From Eutypa lata (Eukaryota > Ascomycota > Sordariomycetes > Xylariales > Diatrypaceae): a DNA stretch of 64,000 nucleotides. Location: NCBI GenBank assembly GCA_022661535.1, contig JAKULF010000001.1, forward strand, positions 992,001 through 1,056,000, written 5' to 3'. The translations under genes were made by a program, and so were the position numbers. The stretch's first letter is position 1. The number at the start of each line of letters is the position of its first letter. Under the pieces are notes generated by a model. That model worked only from the letters and a program-made list of their open reading frames with translations. It made no database searches and was not told the DNA's origin. Positions 47,639 through 61,749 of this stretch are shown here, piece after piece.

Positions 47639-47782
47639 TATTAAATAAAATTTATAATTATATAAAAAATTATATTATTTAAAAAAACGTTCGAAAAATA
47701 ATTAACGAAAAAAAAAAAATAACGCTTAATTTTAAAGCTTTAACGTCGATTTATTATTTATAAAAAAAATCATTTTTAATAT
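47639..47782. repeat. Putative LTR, copy 2
   Basis: Partner of the repeat at 37739. It keeps some CG sites lost in the other copy (ACGTTCGAAA, ACGTCGAT) and vice versa, so the two were mutated separately after insertion. Confidence 0.7.
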
Positions 47783-50734
47783 TAATTAATAATTAAAATA
47801 AAGTTTTATATAACGATTTATTTATTAATTTTCGAAATACTTTTAACTTTAATTTATACGTATATATTATATTATTATTAATATTAAATTTTATAAATTA
47901 ATTAAATTATATTAAACTTAATTTAATATTTTTATATAATCGTTTAATACGTTAAATTAATAATGTTTTAACGTAATAATATTATAATGCTTTTTAAATT
48001 TATTTTATAATTATTTAAATAAACGAGTTAATTTTTAATTATAATAAATTAAATTTATTAAATATTAACGTTAAAATCGTTTTATTTATATTTTTAATAA
48101 TTTAATTTTAAAAAATAATATATTAATTAATTATTATTAATTATTTAATAATACATTTAATAAAGTTTTTATAATCGTTTTTATATTTAATTTTAACGTT
48201 TTTTTAATAATAATTATTAAAATTTATAAAATAAAATTTTATTAATTTTAAAAGTTAAAAAAAAGTATTTAAAATTTATAAAAAGCCGTATTTCTTTATA
48301 TTATAACGATTAATAAAATTTTAATTATTTTATTAAAACGTATTTTAATTTATAATAATAATTATTTTTAAAATTTAAATACGTTTTAATTTAAATTTAA
48401 ATTTTTTTTAATATAAAAAATATTTTTAAAAATATTAATAAATTTATTTATAAAAATTATAATTAAAATTACGATATTTTTAAATTTATAAGTTATTTTA
48501 TCTTTATTTTAATAAATAATTTTTAATTAAAATATTTATTTAAATTATTTAAATTTTAAAATTAATCGTTTAATTTTAATTTATTATTTTAAATTTAATT
48601 TAATTAAAAAAATTATTATAATTATTATAAATAATTTATAAATTAACGATAATTTATAAAGTTATTATTAACGATTAATAAAAATAAATTAATTATATTA
48701 AATATTAATATATAATAAATAAAAAATAAATTTATTTTAATGTTTAATTCTTTATATTTTTAATAATTAATATAAGTATTTTTAAAATATTTTTTAATTA
48801 TTAAAAAATTTAATATATTTTTATTTATTATTAAAAAACTTATTTTAAAATAATTAATAATTATTTTTAAAAAAAAATAAAAATTATATAATTTAAATTA
48901 TTAAAATCGTTATTTTTAAATAAAAAGTTATAAAAAATAACGATAATAATAATAATGTTTTTAATAACTTTAATAATAATAATAATTAAAATAATAATAA
49001 TAATTATAACGAATTTATTTTAATTATAAAATATTTTAATAAAAAGTTAATTTTAATTATTAAAAATATTTTAAATATAATTTAAATCTTTATTAAATCT
49101 TTATTAAATCTTTTAATTTTTTAATATAATTAATTAATAAAAGGTAAATATCCTTTAATTTTAAATATTTAAATGTAATTTTTAATATTATATTTAAAGC
49201 TTATTTTTTTTATTATAATTAAGTTTTTTTATTTATATTTTAAATATATATTAAAAACGTTTTTTAATTTTTAAATAAAAGTTTTTATATTAATTTATTT
49301 TATTATATTATTCTTATATATATTTTATTAATATTATAATAAATCTTAATTTTACGTATTGATTTATTATTATAATTATATATAACTTAATTATTTAATT
49401 ATTTAAATTATTTACTATTTATATAATATTAATTTATTAATCTTTATATTTAAATATAATCTTTTTTATTTTTACTTTTAATTATAATTAAAAGAAATAA
49501 ATTATATTAATTTATATTATTATTTATTATAATATATAAAAACGTATTTATAATATAATAAATGTTTTTTAAATTTAAATTTTATATTTAATTATAAAAT
49601 ATTAAAATTTATAAATTATATATATTTTATTATTAATTAAAGAATTTATTTAAAATTTACGTTTTATATTTAAAATATAAAAACTTAAATGATTTATTAA
49701 ATTAATTATTAATTAATAATAAATAACTTTTTATAATAAAATTTTAATTATTTTTATTATTATTTTTATTATAATTTATAATTTATAATTATATAAATCG
49801 ATTTAAAATATTTTAATAAATTTAATTATAATTAAATAAAATATTAAATATTAAGCTTTTTAATATAAATAAATTAAAAATAATAATATAAAAAAGTTAA
49901 AAATTAAAATATTATATATTATTTTTTTATTATAATATTTTATAATTTATATATAATAATAATATATATAATTAAAAAAAGATTATTTTTAATAATACAT
50001 ATTATTTTTTAAAATAAATATTTAATATATACGTAAAATAAATATCTTTTATTTTTTATAATAATTTTAAAAACTTTTAAAAAATAATTTTATATAATTA
50101 TTAAAAATTATTATTATTAATTTAAAAAATATAATAAGTAATATTTTAAATAATTTTTATTAATTTTTAAAACTTTATAAATTATATATTAATATAAGTT
50201 TTTAATTTTTTAATTTTTTATAAAAGGTTTTTATTTATAAAATAAAAGTATTTAAATTTAATATATATTTATAATTATATTATTTAATTTAAGTTTTAAT
50301 AATAAAAAGCTTTATAATATAATATAAAATAAATAGTTTTTATAAAAATATAAATATTTTAATTTAATTATTTTTTTATTAATATTAAATAATTATTTAA
50401 AATATTAATTTATTAAAAAAACGATATATATTATAATTAATATTTCTTTTATATTTAATTTATTTTCGAAAAAATAAAAAGCTTTATTTATTATTAAAAA
50501 AAAAACGTTTTTTATTAAAATAATATTTAAATTATTAAATATTTTATTTTAATATTACGAGAAGATTTTATAAAATTATATATTAATTTAAATAAAAGTT
50601 TTTAATTTTAAAATTTTCTTTTATTTAAAATTAAATAATAAATATTATTAAATTAATATTAAAAAGTATTTAATATAATTAATATTTTTAATATTTTTTA
50701 TTAAAAGTTATTTTATATTAAGTTTAAATTATAA

Positions 50735-51640
50735 AATTACGTTATTAATTACGTTATTAATTATTTAATTAAATATTTTAAAAATATATATTTATTATAA
50801 TTATAACTTCGAATTAATTTATTTCGAATCGTTAATTTATTTAATTTTTTATATTTAACTTTAATTAAATATATTTATTTCGAAAAATATATATATAATT
50901 TATAATCGTAATTAATTAAATATATATTTTTTTAATTTTAATATTTAAACTTTTTAAATTTAATTTTATAAACTTATTAATTATTTTTTTAAATTTATTA
51001 ATTATTTATATATTTATAATTTTATAATTTATAAACTTATAAACTTATTAATTTATAAATTTAAATAACGTAAATAATATTATATTAATTAATTATTTAA
51101 TTATTAATTACTTAACTTTTAATTTAAATAATAATAAGTTTAATTATTTATTTTTAAAATTAATTATATATAAATAAATAAAATATAAAATTTAAATATA
51201 ATTAATATAATAAGTTTATAATATAATAATTATAATTTAAAGCTTTTAAATTTAATTTTTATTTAATAAAATATAAAATTAAATAATTTTAATAATAATA
51301 AAATATATAATTTATACATTTATAAATTTAAAATTTATATATATAAAAAAAGCGTTATAATTTAAAAATAAATCGTAATAATAATATAAAACTTAATTAT
51401 AAAATAACTTTCGATTAATTTTAATAATTTAATCGCTTTATATATATAATAATATTTAAATTTAAATTTTAATAAATTAAAGGTTTTTTAAAAATTAAGT
51501 TAATTATATTAACCTTTATTACGTAATAAAACTTTTTCGTTTAAAAAGAAAAAGAAATTTCGTAACTTATTTATAAACGAAAAATCGTATTTTTTTTAAA
51601 ACGTAATAATTAAAAAAACTTTTATTATATTCTTTATAAT
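50735..51640 (+). repeat. Interspersed repeat family R1, copy 1 (forward)
   Basis: About 0.9 kb starting near ACGTTATTAATTACG and ending near CGTAATAATTAAAAAA. It is similar along its length to 53330-54110 and, as reverse complement, to 56770-57665. Differences look like transitions plus small gaps. No coding content was visible. Confidence 0.65.
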
Positions 51641-52779
51641 TTTTTTAAATAACTTTTAAATAATTTAACGTTTAAAGTTATTACGAAAAAATGCATTATA
51701 TTCGTTCGTTAAAATTTTAATTAATATATTAAAAAGAAATTTATTTTACGTTTAAATATATATATTTAAACTTAAATATATAAAATATATAAATTTACGT
51801 TTTTAAAATTATTTTATAATTATAAAATTAAAATAAAATAAAACTTAAAAAATTTAATCTTTTTAATAAATATATTTATTTCGATTATTATTTTAATTTA
51901 TTAAATATTATTTAATTATATATATTATAAATAATTTATTTTAATTTTTTATTATTTATTAAATTATTTTTCTTTAATTAATAATTTCGAAATAATAATT
52001 AATGAAAAAAAAGATTTATTATAAACGTTTAAAAAAAAGTTATTAATATAATTAAAAAATATATATCGTTATAAAAAAATTAAAATTAAATTAATATATA
52101 TTAATAATAAATAAATTAAAAAGAATTAAAATATACGTAATTTGTATTATATTACGTATATTTTATATATAATAAAATATTTAATAAAATTAACTTTTAA
52201 TATATTAAAAAAGATTAATTAATTAAAAAGTTAATATAAATAATTTATATAAAAATAATATTAAATAAAAAATAATCGTAAAAAAATAAAATCGTAAATA
52301 AAAAGATAAAATAAAGAAAATTAAATAATAAAAGAAAAGTGATATATTAATATAAAGAAATTAAAGCGTAAAATATATTTTAATTTAGAATAATATATAT
52401 TAACGTAAAAAATAATAAATATAATTAAAAAAATTTAAAAATAATATTAATTATTAAGTTTTAATTAAAAATAAAAATAATGTTTAATTATTTATATATA
52501 AATGAAAGAAAATTAAATATTTAATATAACGTTTTATTAAATTAATTAAAACTAAAACTTATTAATTATAAAAATATTAATTATTATTTTTTTCGATTTT
52601 TTATTTTTTATAATTATATAATAATTCTTTTTAATAATATTTCTTTTATTTAAAATAAAAAATATATTCGTTTTTTATTGTTTTTAATAAATTCTAAACG
52701 TATTATTAACTTTATTTATTTATATTAACATTTAAATAAAAATAATAAAATATATTATTAAAATTAATTCGTTTTTTTA

Positions 52780-52900
52780 ATTAAATTTGTTTTTTTAAAA
52801 TTTTATTAATCGTTACGATATAAAAAAGTACGGCTTTTTATAAACTTCGAAAACTTTTTTTTAACTTTTAAAATCGATAAAATTTTACTTTATAAATTAT
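52780..52900. mobile_element. RIP-mutated copy of the 36.4 kb border repeat
   Basis: Shares AAAAAAGTACGGCTTT and flanking sequence with 36465-36560, with C and G largely replaced by T and A. See the entry at 36440. Confidence 0.6.
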
Positions 52901-53329
52901 AACTTATTATATTAAATTCGAAAGATTTAATCGAAGAATTTATTTAAAGTTAAAAATAATTAATAATAATAAAGTTATTTAAATTATTATAATATTTACT
53001 TTTATTAATAAATTTTATAAATTTATTATTATATATTACGAATTTTATAAATTTAATTATTATATTATAAGCTTTTTATATTAATTATTATATATAAATC
53101 TTTTATTTAACTTTATATCTTTATTTAATTTTACATTTATATATAAATTTAATTAACTTATAATCGAATTAATTAATTAAAGTTATATTATTTAATTATA
53201 TTATTTAATTATATTATTTTAAAAGTTTTTAAATAATTAAAGTTTTAAAGTTATAATTTATAAATTTATAAATTTAAAAAATAATTAATAAATAATTAAT
53301 AAGTTTATTTTAATTAAAAGTTATTTTAT

Positions 53330-54110
53330 ATAAAGTTTAAATTATTAAATTACGTTATTAATTACGTTATTAAATAACCGTTAAATATATCGAAAATATA
53401 TATTTATTAAAAAAAACGTTTTAAATTAATTAATTTTTAATTATAAGTTATTTAATCTTTTATATTTAACTTTAATTAAATGCATTTATTTCGAAAAAGA
53501 TTATATATAATTTATAATTATAATTAATTAAATGCATTTTCTTTTTTAATTTATATATTTAATTCTTTTCGATTTAACTTTATATATTTATAAACTTATA
53601 AATTTAAATAATTTAAATAATATTATATTAATTATTTACTTAATTCTTAATTATTTACCTTTTAATTTAAATAATAATAACTTTAATTATTTACTTTTAA
53701 GATTAATTATATATAAATAAATAAAATATAAATTTTTAATATAATAAGTTTATAATATAATAATTAAATTAATAAATATAATAATTATAATTTAAAAGTT
53801 TTAAGTTTAAATTTCGTTTAATAAAATATAAAATTAAAATTTTATTTTAAAATTTATTTAATTTTTAATTAAATAATTTAAATAATAATAAAACTTATAA
53901 TTTATAAACTTATAAATTTATAATTTATAAATTTATAAAATTTATATATATAAAAAAACGTTATAATTTAAAAATAAATTATAATAATAATATAAAACTT
54001 AATTATAAAATAACTTTTAATTAATTTTAATAATTAAATTATTTTATACGTATAATAACTTTTAAATTTAAATTTTAATAAATAAATAAGTTTTTAAAAG
54101 TTAAATTAAT
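53330..54110 (+). repeat. Repeat family R1, copy 2 (forward)
   Basis: Parallels copy 1, but its end segment (CGTTTTTTAAACG..CGTAATAATTAAAAAA) lies displaced at about 54690-54810, as if the next copy had been inserted into it. Ends are approximate. Confidence 0.6.
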
Positions 54111-54114
54111 TATA

Positions 54115-54685
54115 AAATCTTTTTTAATCGTTATATTCGAAAAAAACAATATAGCTTTTCGCTTATAAATAAATTATAAAAATCGGTTTTTTTAAATAAA
54201 AAATCTTTTTTACGAAATAATAATTAATATAATTAATTTAATCATTAAAAACTTTTTTATTTATTAAAATTTAAATTTAAAAGTTATTATATATATAAAG
54301 CGATTAAGTTATTAAAATTAATTAAAAATTATTTTATAATTAAATTTTATATTATTATTATAATTTATTTTTTAATTATAACGCTTTTTTATATATATAA
54401 ATTTATAAATTTAAAAAATAATTAATAAATTTATAAGTTTATAAGTTTATAAGTTTATAAGTTTATAAGTTTATAAATTTATAAGTTTATAAATTTATAA
54501 AATTAAATCGAAAAAAATTAAATATATAAATTAAAAAAAGAATTATATTTAATTAATTATAATTATAAATTAAATATATTTTTTTCGAAATAAATATATA
54601 TTTTCGATATATTTAACGATTATTTAATAACGTAATTAATAACGTAATTTAATAATTTAAATTTAATATAAAATAACCTTTAATT
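54115..54685 (-). repeat. Repeat family R1, copy 3 (reverse, shortened), with (ATAAGTTT)n
   Basis: Reverse-oriented copy head to head with copy 2, making a large inverted repeat around 54,112. It is shortened in the middle, where a tandem (TATAAGTT)n stretch lies at about 54430-54500. Confidence 0.6.
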
Positions 54686-56769
54686 AAAATTAATTATTAT
54701 TTTATAAAAAGAATTTTCGTTTAAAAAAACGATTTTCGTAATTTATTTATAAATAAAAAGTTATATCGTTTTTTAAACGTAATAATTAAAAAAGTTTTTC
54801 AATTATAAATTTATAAATTTATAAATTACTTTTATATAATTATTATAATTATTTATATATAATTATAAATTTAAAAATTATAAATATATACGTTATAAAA
54901 TAAATTTATAAATTATTTAATTATTATTATTTATAAAATTTAAATTTATAATTATTATAATTATTTATATATAATTATAAATTAATTATAAAGTAAATTT
55001 ATAAATTATAAAATAAATTTATAAATTATAAATAATTAAAGTTAAAAAACTTAAAAAATATATTTAATAAAAATATTAATTTTTTTTAAAGATTAATTAA
55101 AAAATTAACGTTAATTAATTTCGAATTAATTTAATATTAAGTTTTTATTAATTTAAAATCGATTAATTAACGAAAAATATCTTTATTAATATTCGTTATT
55201 TATATTAACTTTATTTTTACGATTAACTTTATAATTAATTTTAAATTATATTAAAATAAAAGATTTTTCGAATTTAATTATAACGATAATAATTTAAAAG
55301 TTTATTTTTTAAATTTAATTTTAACGTTAATTTAAAAAAAATAACGTTATATTTTTTTAATAAATATTAAAGAAACGGTTTTTTTTATAAAATTAATAAA
55401 AAATAATTCTTTTATAATATAATATTTATAATAATATTTTAATAAATTAATAATCTTTTTTAATTTTTATAAATAAATTAATATAAAAAAAATATAATTA
55501 ATAACTTTTTTTTAAATTAATTTAATTTAATTTTTAACGTTTTTCGTTTAATTATTAAAAAAAATTAAAAGTTTATTTTTAAACGTAACTTTATTAATAT
55601 AATATATAAATTATTAAATTTTAATAATATATTTTTTACACTTATTAAACGATATTTTTTAATAATATATAATCGAATTAAGTTTAAATAAAAAACGTAT
55701 TTATTTTTATTATAAATTTATAAAATTATTTAATAACGATTAATATTTTATTAAACTTTTTAAAAAAAATTTAATTACGTTTATATTTTTATTTTTATTT
55801 TTATTTTTAATATTTCTTTTTATATTATATTTTTATATCGTTTTAAATTTTATTTAATATTAATTTTCGCTTATAAAAACCTTTTAATATAATTATATTA
55901 TTTCGTAAATAATAATTATTTTAATTTTTTATAAATTATTTTTATTATAAAATTTAATAATTTTTATTTTTTTATTAATATAAAATAAAAAAATAATTAA
56001 AAAATAATTATATTTTAAATGCTTTTATTATACGAAATTTTAAATTGTTTAAATTATAATTTAAATATTTCTTTTTTAAAAATAACTTTAAAATCGATTT
56101 TATAATTTTCGAAAATTATAATATATAACGAAAACTTATATTAATTAATAAAGTTAATAAAAAGTAAAATATATAATAAAATTCTTTAAAAATAAAAATA
56201 ATATAAGTATTATTATATAATTTTAAATAATTTTATATATAACTTTAATTTTTTATATTATATATTTATTAATATTATAAAATAAAATAATTTTCATTTA
56301 TTAATATTATAAAATAAAATAATTTCCATTTATTTAAATTTAATAAAATCAATATATTTATAATATTATAAGTTATAATTTTTTAAGTTATATTTAATTT
56401 AATATTTTTATTTTTATATTAATTATTTTAAATCGAAACTTTTAAATTATAATGAAAATATTTATTTTTAAATTAATAAGTTTTTATTTATATATATTTA
56501 AAAATATTTAAATTTTAATATTATAATAAAAATTATTTTTTAAAGTTATATTTTATTATTTTATTATTAAAAGTTATAAAATTACGTTTAATAATATAAT
56601 ACGTTTTTTATATTACTTTTTATTAATTATATTCGCGTTTATATATATATTTATTTATCGTTTATTTTATTTATAAATTATTTATTTATTTAATTAAATT
56701 TCTTTTATTTATTTAATTAATTAACGAATTTATATAATAATATTTATTAATTTAAAAAAATAATATAAA

Positions 56770-57665
56770 TTTTTTTTAATCGTTAAATTTAAAAAAACGA
56801 TACGACTTTTCGTTTATAAATAAATTTTAAAGATCGGTTTTTTAAACAAAAAATTCTTTTTATAAAGTAATAATTAATTTAATTAATTTAATTTTTAAAA
56901 AAAAATTTAATTTTTAAAATTTAAATTTAAAAGTTATTATACGTATAAAGCGATTAAATTATTAAAATTAATTAAAGGTTATTTTAAAATTAAACTTTAT
57001 ATTATTATTATAAATCCTTTTTAAATTATAACGTTTTTTATATATATATAAATTTTATAAATTTATAAATTATAAGTTTTATTATTATTTAAATTATTTA
57101 ATTAAAAATTAAATAATTTATAAAATAAGTTTTTAATTTTATACTTTATTAAACGAAATTTAAATTTAAAAGCTTTAAATTATAATTATTATATTATAAA
57201 CTTATTATATTAAAAACTTATATTTTATTTATTTATATATAAATAATTTTAAATATAAATAATTAATATTATTATTATTTAAGTTAAAAATTAAATAATT
57301 AATTAATATAATATTATTTAAATTATTTAAATTTATAAATTATAAATTTAAAAATTTAAAAATTTAAAAATTATAATTAATTTATAAATTTAAAAGTAAT
57401 TAATAAATTTATAAATTTATAAATTTATAAAATTAAATTTAAATATATTAAATATATAAATTTAAAAAAAATATATTTAATAAGTTATAATTATAAATTA
57501 TATATATATTTTTCGAAATAAATACATTTAATTAAAAGTTATTATAATAATAAATATATATTTTTAAAATATTTATTACGTAATTAATAACGTAATTAAT
57601 AACATAATTTCGTAATTTAAATTTAATATAAAATAACTTTTAATTAAAATAATTTAATATTTATT
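56770..57665 (-). repeat. Repeat family R1, copy 4 (reverse)
   Basis: Reverse complement of copy 1 over nearly its full length, ending ACGTAATTAATAACGTAATT and AAAATAACTTTTAATT. Ends are approximate. Confidence 0.65.
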
Positions 57666-58079
57666 AAAATATTAAATAATTATTTAAATTAATAAAGTTT
57701 TTATTATTTTTATATATAACATTTTAATTATAATAAACGTAATTTTTATATAAAAATAAAAAATTATTTATTATTAATTTATAATAAATTATAAATTTAT
57801 TATTAAAAAACATTCGTTTAATTTATATAACTTTATAATAATAATATTATATTTTTTAATAAATAACGAATAATTATTTTATAATTAAATTTTAAATTAA
57901 CTTTTATTTAAAATATTTTTTAAAATAAAAAACGAATTTTTATTAACGTTATTTAAAAATATTATACGAATATTATTAATTTTATTATCTTTTAATAATT
58001 ACGTAATTTAATATAAAATTAATTTTATTATTTCGTTAAAATTATTAACGTTAATATAATAAAACGTAATCGATTTAAA

Positions 58080-59400
58080 GCATTATTTATTTTATATATT
58101 AAGTTTTCTTTTAATTAATTATATTTTTTATATTTATTAAATTTAATATAAAAAAATATTTATAAATCTTAAATATTAATCGAAAAAAACTTAATATAAT
58201 TTAATAAATTTCGATTTTTTATATATTAAAAACGACGTTTCTTTTATATAAATCGATTTTTATTTTTATAACGTTTTTATTAATAATTAATTAATAAAAA
58301 TACGTATTAAAAAAATAATTAAATTATTAAATTTAAAATTAAATAACGATTATAAAAATATATATATATTTATTATAACTTTAATTAAAAATAATAATTA
58401 TAAAATTAAAGTTTAAAAAGCTTTATATATTAAAATTATTTTATTTAAATGTTTTTATAATTAATATATTATTAATATAATTTTAATTATTTTTATAAAA
58501 GTTATTTAAAAATAATATTATATAATAAAAGCTCGAAACGTTATAATTTTAATAATATAATAAATAATTATAATATATTAAAAAAAAACGTTTAAATAAA
58601 TTTATATAAATTATTTATTTAAATAATTATTTAATTTATATATTATTATTATTATTTTAATTATTTCGAAAGAAATTATTTAAAAGTAATATTATAAAAA
58701 AAAAGCTTAAAACGTTAAAATTTTTTACTTAAAATAATAATAATAATATACGAATTAAATAATTATTTAAATAAGTGATTTATATAATTTAATTCGAATT
58801 TATAAGTTTATAAATTTATAAATTACTTTATAAAGTTATAAAATTATAAGTTTATAAAATAATAAATTTATAAATTATTTTTTAAAGTTATAAGTTTATA
58901 AATTATAAATTTATAAGTTTATAAATTACTTTATAAGTTTAAAAATTCTTTTTAATTATATATTATTATTATTATTTTAATTAAAAAGATTATAATATTT
59001 AAAGTTTTTATTATATTAAATTATATATATATAATTCTTTTATAATAATTAAAATAATAATAATAATATATATATATAAAACGTATTAAAATGCATTTAT
59101 AAAATGATTTTTATAAAGTAATCTTTATAAAATAATTTATTAATTTTAATTTATACGATTTCGTTTTAAAATTAAAAAAATAACGAAAATCTTTATTTAT
59201 ATATTAATTTATAAATTTATTACGAATTATTTTATTTAAAATATAATATTTATAATATATAAAAAGCGAAAAATTATTAAAAGAATTTAAGTTATCGTAA
59301 TTTTATATTGATTTTAAAGATTTAATTAATTAAAAGATAATGTATTAACGTAATATAAAATATATATATAATAACTTAAGATTTAAAATAAAGCATTATT
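58080..59400. repeat. Tandem duplication, unit 1
   Basis: A stretch of about 470 bases from 58138 matches that from 59518 at an offset of 1,380, and further matches follow (for instance 59320-59390 against 60705-60770). Differences are mostly transitions. Confidence 0.7.
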
Positions 59401-60790
59401 TTATTTATATATTATATATTTTAATTACTTTATATATTAAGCTTTTTTCGGTTATATAATTACGTTATAATTATATCGTAATTACTTTATAATTATATAT
59501 TATATTTTACGTATTTATTAAATTTAATATAAAAAAATACTTATAAATTTTAAATATTAATCGAAAAAAACTTAATATAATTTAATAAATTTCGGCTTTT
59601 TATATATTAAAAACGCTTTTTTTTTATATAAATCGATTTTTATCTTTATAACGTTTTTATTAATAATTAATTAATAAAAATACGTATTAAAAGAATTATT
59701 AAATTATTAAATTTAAAATTAAATAACGATTATAAATATATATATACTTTTATTATAATTTTAATTAAAAATAATAATTATAAAATTAAAGTTTAAAAAG
59801 CTTTATATATTAAAATTATTTTATTTAAATGTTTTTATAATTAATATATTATTAATATAATTTTAATTATTTTAAAAAAAGTCGTTTAAAGATAATATTA
59901 TATAATAAAAGCTTAAAACGTTATAATTTTAATAATGTAATAAATAATTATAATATATTAAAAAAGAAAACGTTTAAATAAACTTATATAAATTATTTAT
60001 TTAAACGGTTATTTAATTTATATATTATTATTATTATTTTAATTAAAAAAATTATAACGCTTTAAGCTTTTTTTATATAATATTATTTTTAAACGACTTT
60101 TTTCGAAATAATTAAAATAATAATAATAATATATAAATTAAATAATCGTTTAAATAAATAATTTACGTAATTTAATTTAAATTTATAAATTTATAAGTTT
60201 ATAAGTTTATAAATTACTTTATAAATTTAAAAATTTATAAGTTTATAAGTTTATAAATTACTTTATAAATTTAAAAATTCTTTTTAATTATATATTATTA
60301 TTATTATTTTAATTAAAAAAATTATAATATTTAAAACTTTTATTATATTAAATTATATTTATACGGCTTTTTTATAAATAATTAAAGCGATAATAATAAT
60401 ATATATATAAAAAGCATATTAAAATATATTTATAAAGTAATTTTTATAAAATAATTTTTATAAAATAATTTATTAATTTTAATTCGTACGGCTTTATTTT
60501 AACTTTTAAAAAAATTCGAAAATTTTTATTAATATATTAATTTATAAAATACTTATAATTAAATCTTTATATTTATTAAATATATTTTTAATTTATTATA
60601 AATTATTTTATAATAAATTATAATATTTATTAATATATAAAATTACTTTTTTTATTAAATTAACTTAAGTCGTTATAACTCGCGAAAAATCTTAAAGATT
60701 TAATTAATTAAAACTTAATATATTAACGTAATATAAAATATATATATAATAACTTAAGATTTAAAATAATGTTTTAATCGTTATATTAAA
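59400..60790. repeat. Tandem duplication, unit 2
   Basis: Second unit of the 1.35-1.39 kb direct repeat. Both units contain a short (TAATAA)n-bounded inverted segment and the string ACGTAATATAAAATATATATATAATAACTTAAG-like near their ends. Confidence 0.7.
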
Positions 60791-60984
60791 CTCGAAATAA
60801 ATTTATTATAATAAAAATGTAGTTATATTTTTAACAGCCGTATTATAAACTTCGCGATTTATATTAAAAAACTAATTATAAATGTTAAAGTAAATATAAT
60901 TTTTATTTGCTTTTTGCGACTCGTTTCGAGGTTTCGAGGTTTATAATAATCCTTCTTTATAGTTTAATAAGAAAAACAATTTAT

Positions 60985-61749
60985 AAATATTCTTGTCATG
61001 GGCTGGATATTTACTAAATAAAGATCTTAACATAGTTTTTCGCCCCTGCTTAACTACCATGCAGATTACAGCCAGTCTCCTTGTCGCGCTCGTCGCCTGT
61101 TCATAAAGCCCAGAAAAGGCCTCAGTCTGTATTGGTGGTGATGGATCGGAGTAAGAAGCCGGAGGCCATTACGTTATCGCATAGAAGATCGGGGTCAATA
61201 TCGGGATATAACTGGTGACTTGTGAAGGGTTGCTGGTAACAGGATTGATCCTGTTCGAATGGGTTATTCCAGCTAAAATCCATATTCAATATGTAAGTGT
61301 ATATGACCTGCTCACAATACGTTTCTATCAGTTGCTGGCTGCCTAAAGACGTAGAGTAAATCCTAGCCTAGCACGCCCCTCATGCCCCCAGGGAGGCTGT
61401 GGAGCAGCAATCAGCTGCTCCCCCGGGCGTTAAATAATAATAATAATACCTTACGCAGCTGTACTTTCTTTTTACTCCACCACCGAGATATACATATTTG
61501 TAGCAGGGTTATGTAAAAGGTCCGGCAGTTCTCATGGGCCATGGCTAGGCTAACTAATCAAGAAGGACTACTACACCAGCACACCAGCGGTGTGCGACCG
61601 CCCCGTAGTCCACACGAAAACATGGGCACCGTCTCTCCTTATGCAGCGCTGCGAGTCCCAGGTGCCCGACTAAGCCGTTACCTCGGGGAGACGGGATGCC
61701 AAGTGAGTATTTCTTCGCCCACGCCTTGCGGCATCCTATCGCCGATCGG
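60985..61749. other. Start of GC-normal island; probable LINE 3' end on plus strand
   Basis: Composition jumps back to normal near 60,985. At 61401-61421 lies a perfect hairpin, GGAGCAGC-AATCA-GCTGCTCC, followed at 61428-61448 by TTAAATAATAATAATAATA. A hairpin followed by a TAA-repeat tail is how many fungal LINEs end, so a plus-strand LINE fragment may stop here. No ORF was recognised. Confidence 0.4.

Larger units (their letters stand above)
37739..47782 (-). mobile_element. RIP-degraded Ty3/Gypsy-type LTR retrotransposon
   Basis: Two near-identical direct repeats of about 144 bp, offset by 9,900 bp, bound this stretch, and a reverse transcriptase trace lies between them on the minus strand. 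Termini read TA...TA, as expected if TG...CA were RIP-mutated. At 10 kb it is long for a fungal Gypsy element, so a nested insertion is possible. Gag, protease, RNase H and integrase could not be read with certainty. No target-site duplication is clear. Confidence 0.7.
36600..60985. repeat. Extremely A+T-rich RIP-degraded repeat block
   Basis: About 24 kb consists almost wholly of A and T, with no ORF of 60 codons. The few C and G left are mostly in CG dinucleotides (ACG, TCG); CA and TG are rare. That is the expected end state of repeat-induced point mutation, which prefers CpA. Copies of repeats inside the block differ mainly by transitions. Such blocks form constitutive heterochromatin in Neurospora and may be pericentromeric; which applies here cannot be told. 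The exact left and right ends are gradual over about 150 bases. Confidence 0.9.

Noticed and set aside
36600..60985. Search for CRISPR-like arrays among short repeats of the A+T block
   Set aside because: The repeats are A+T low complexity without unique spacers, and CRISPR is not expected in a fungus.
61225..61262. TTCGAAT string resembling a B box
   Set aside because: No acceptor, D-arm or anticodon arm around it.
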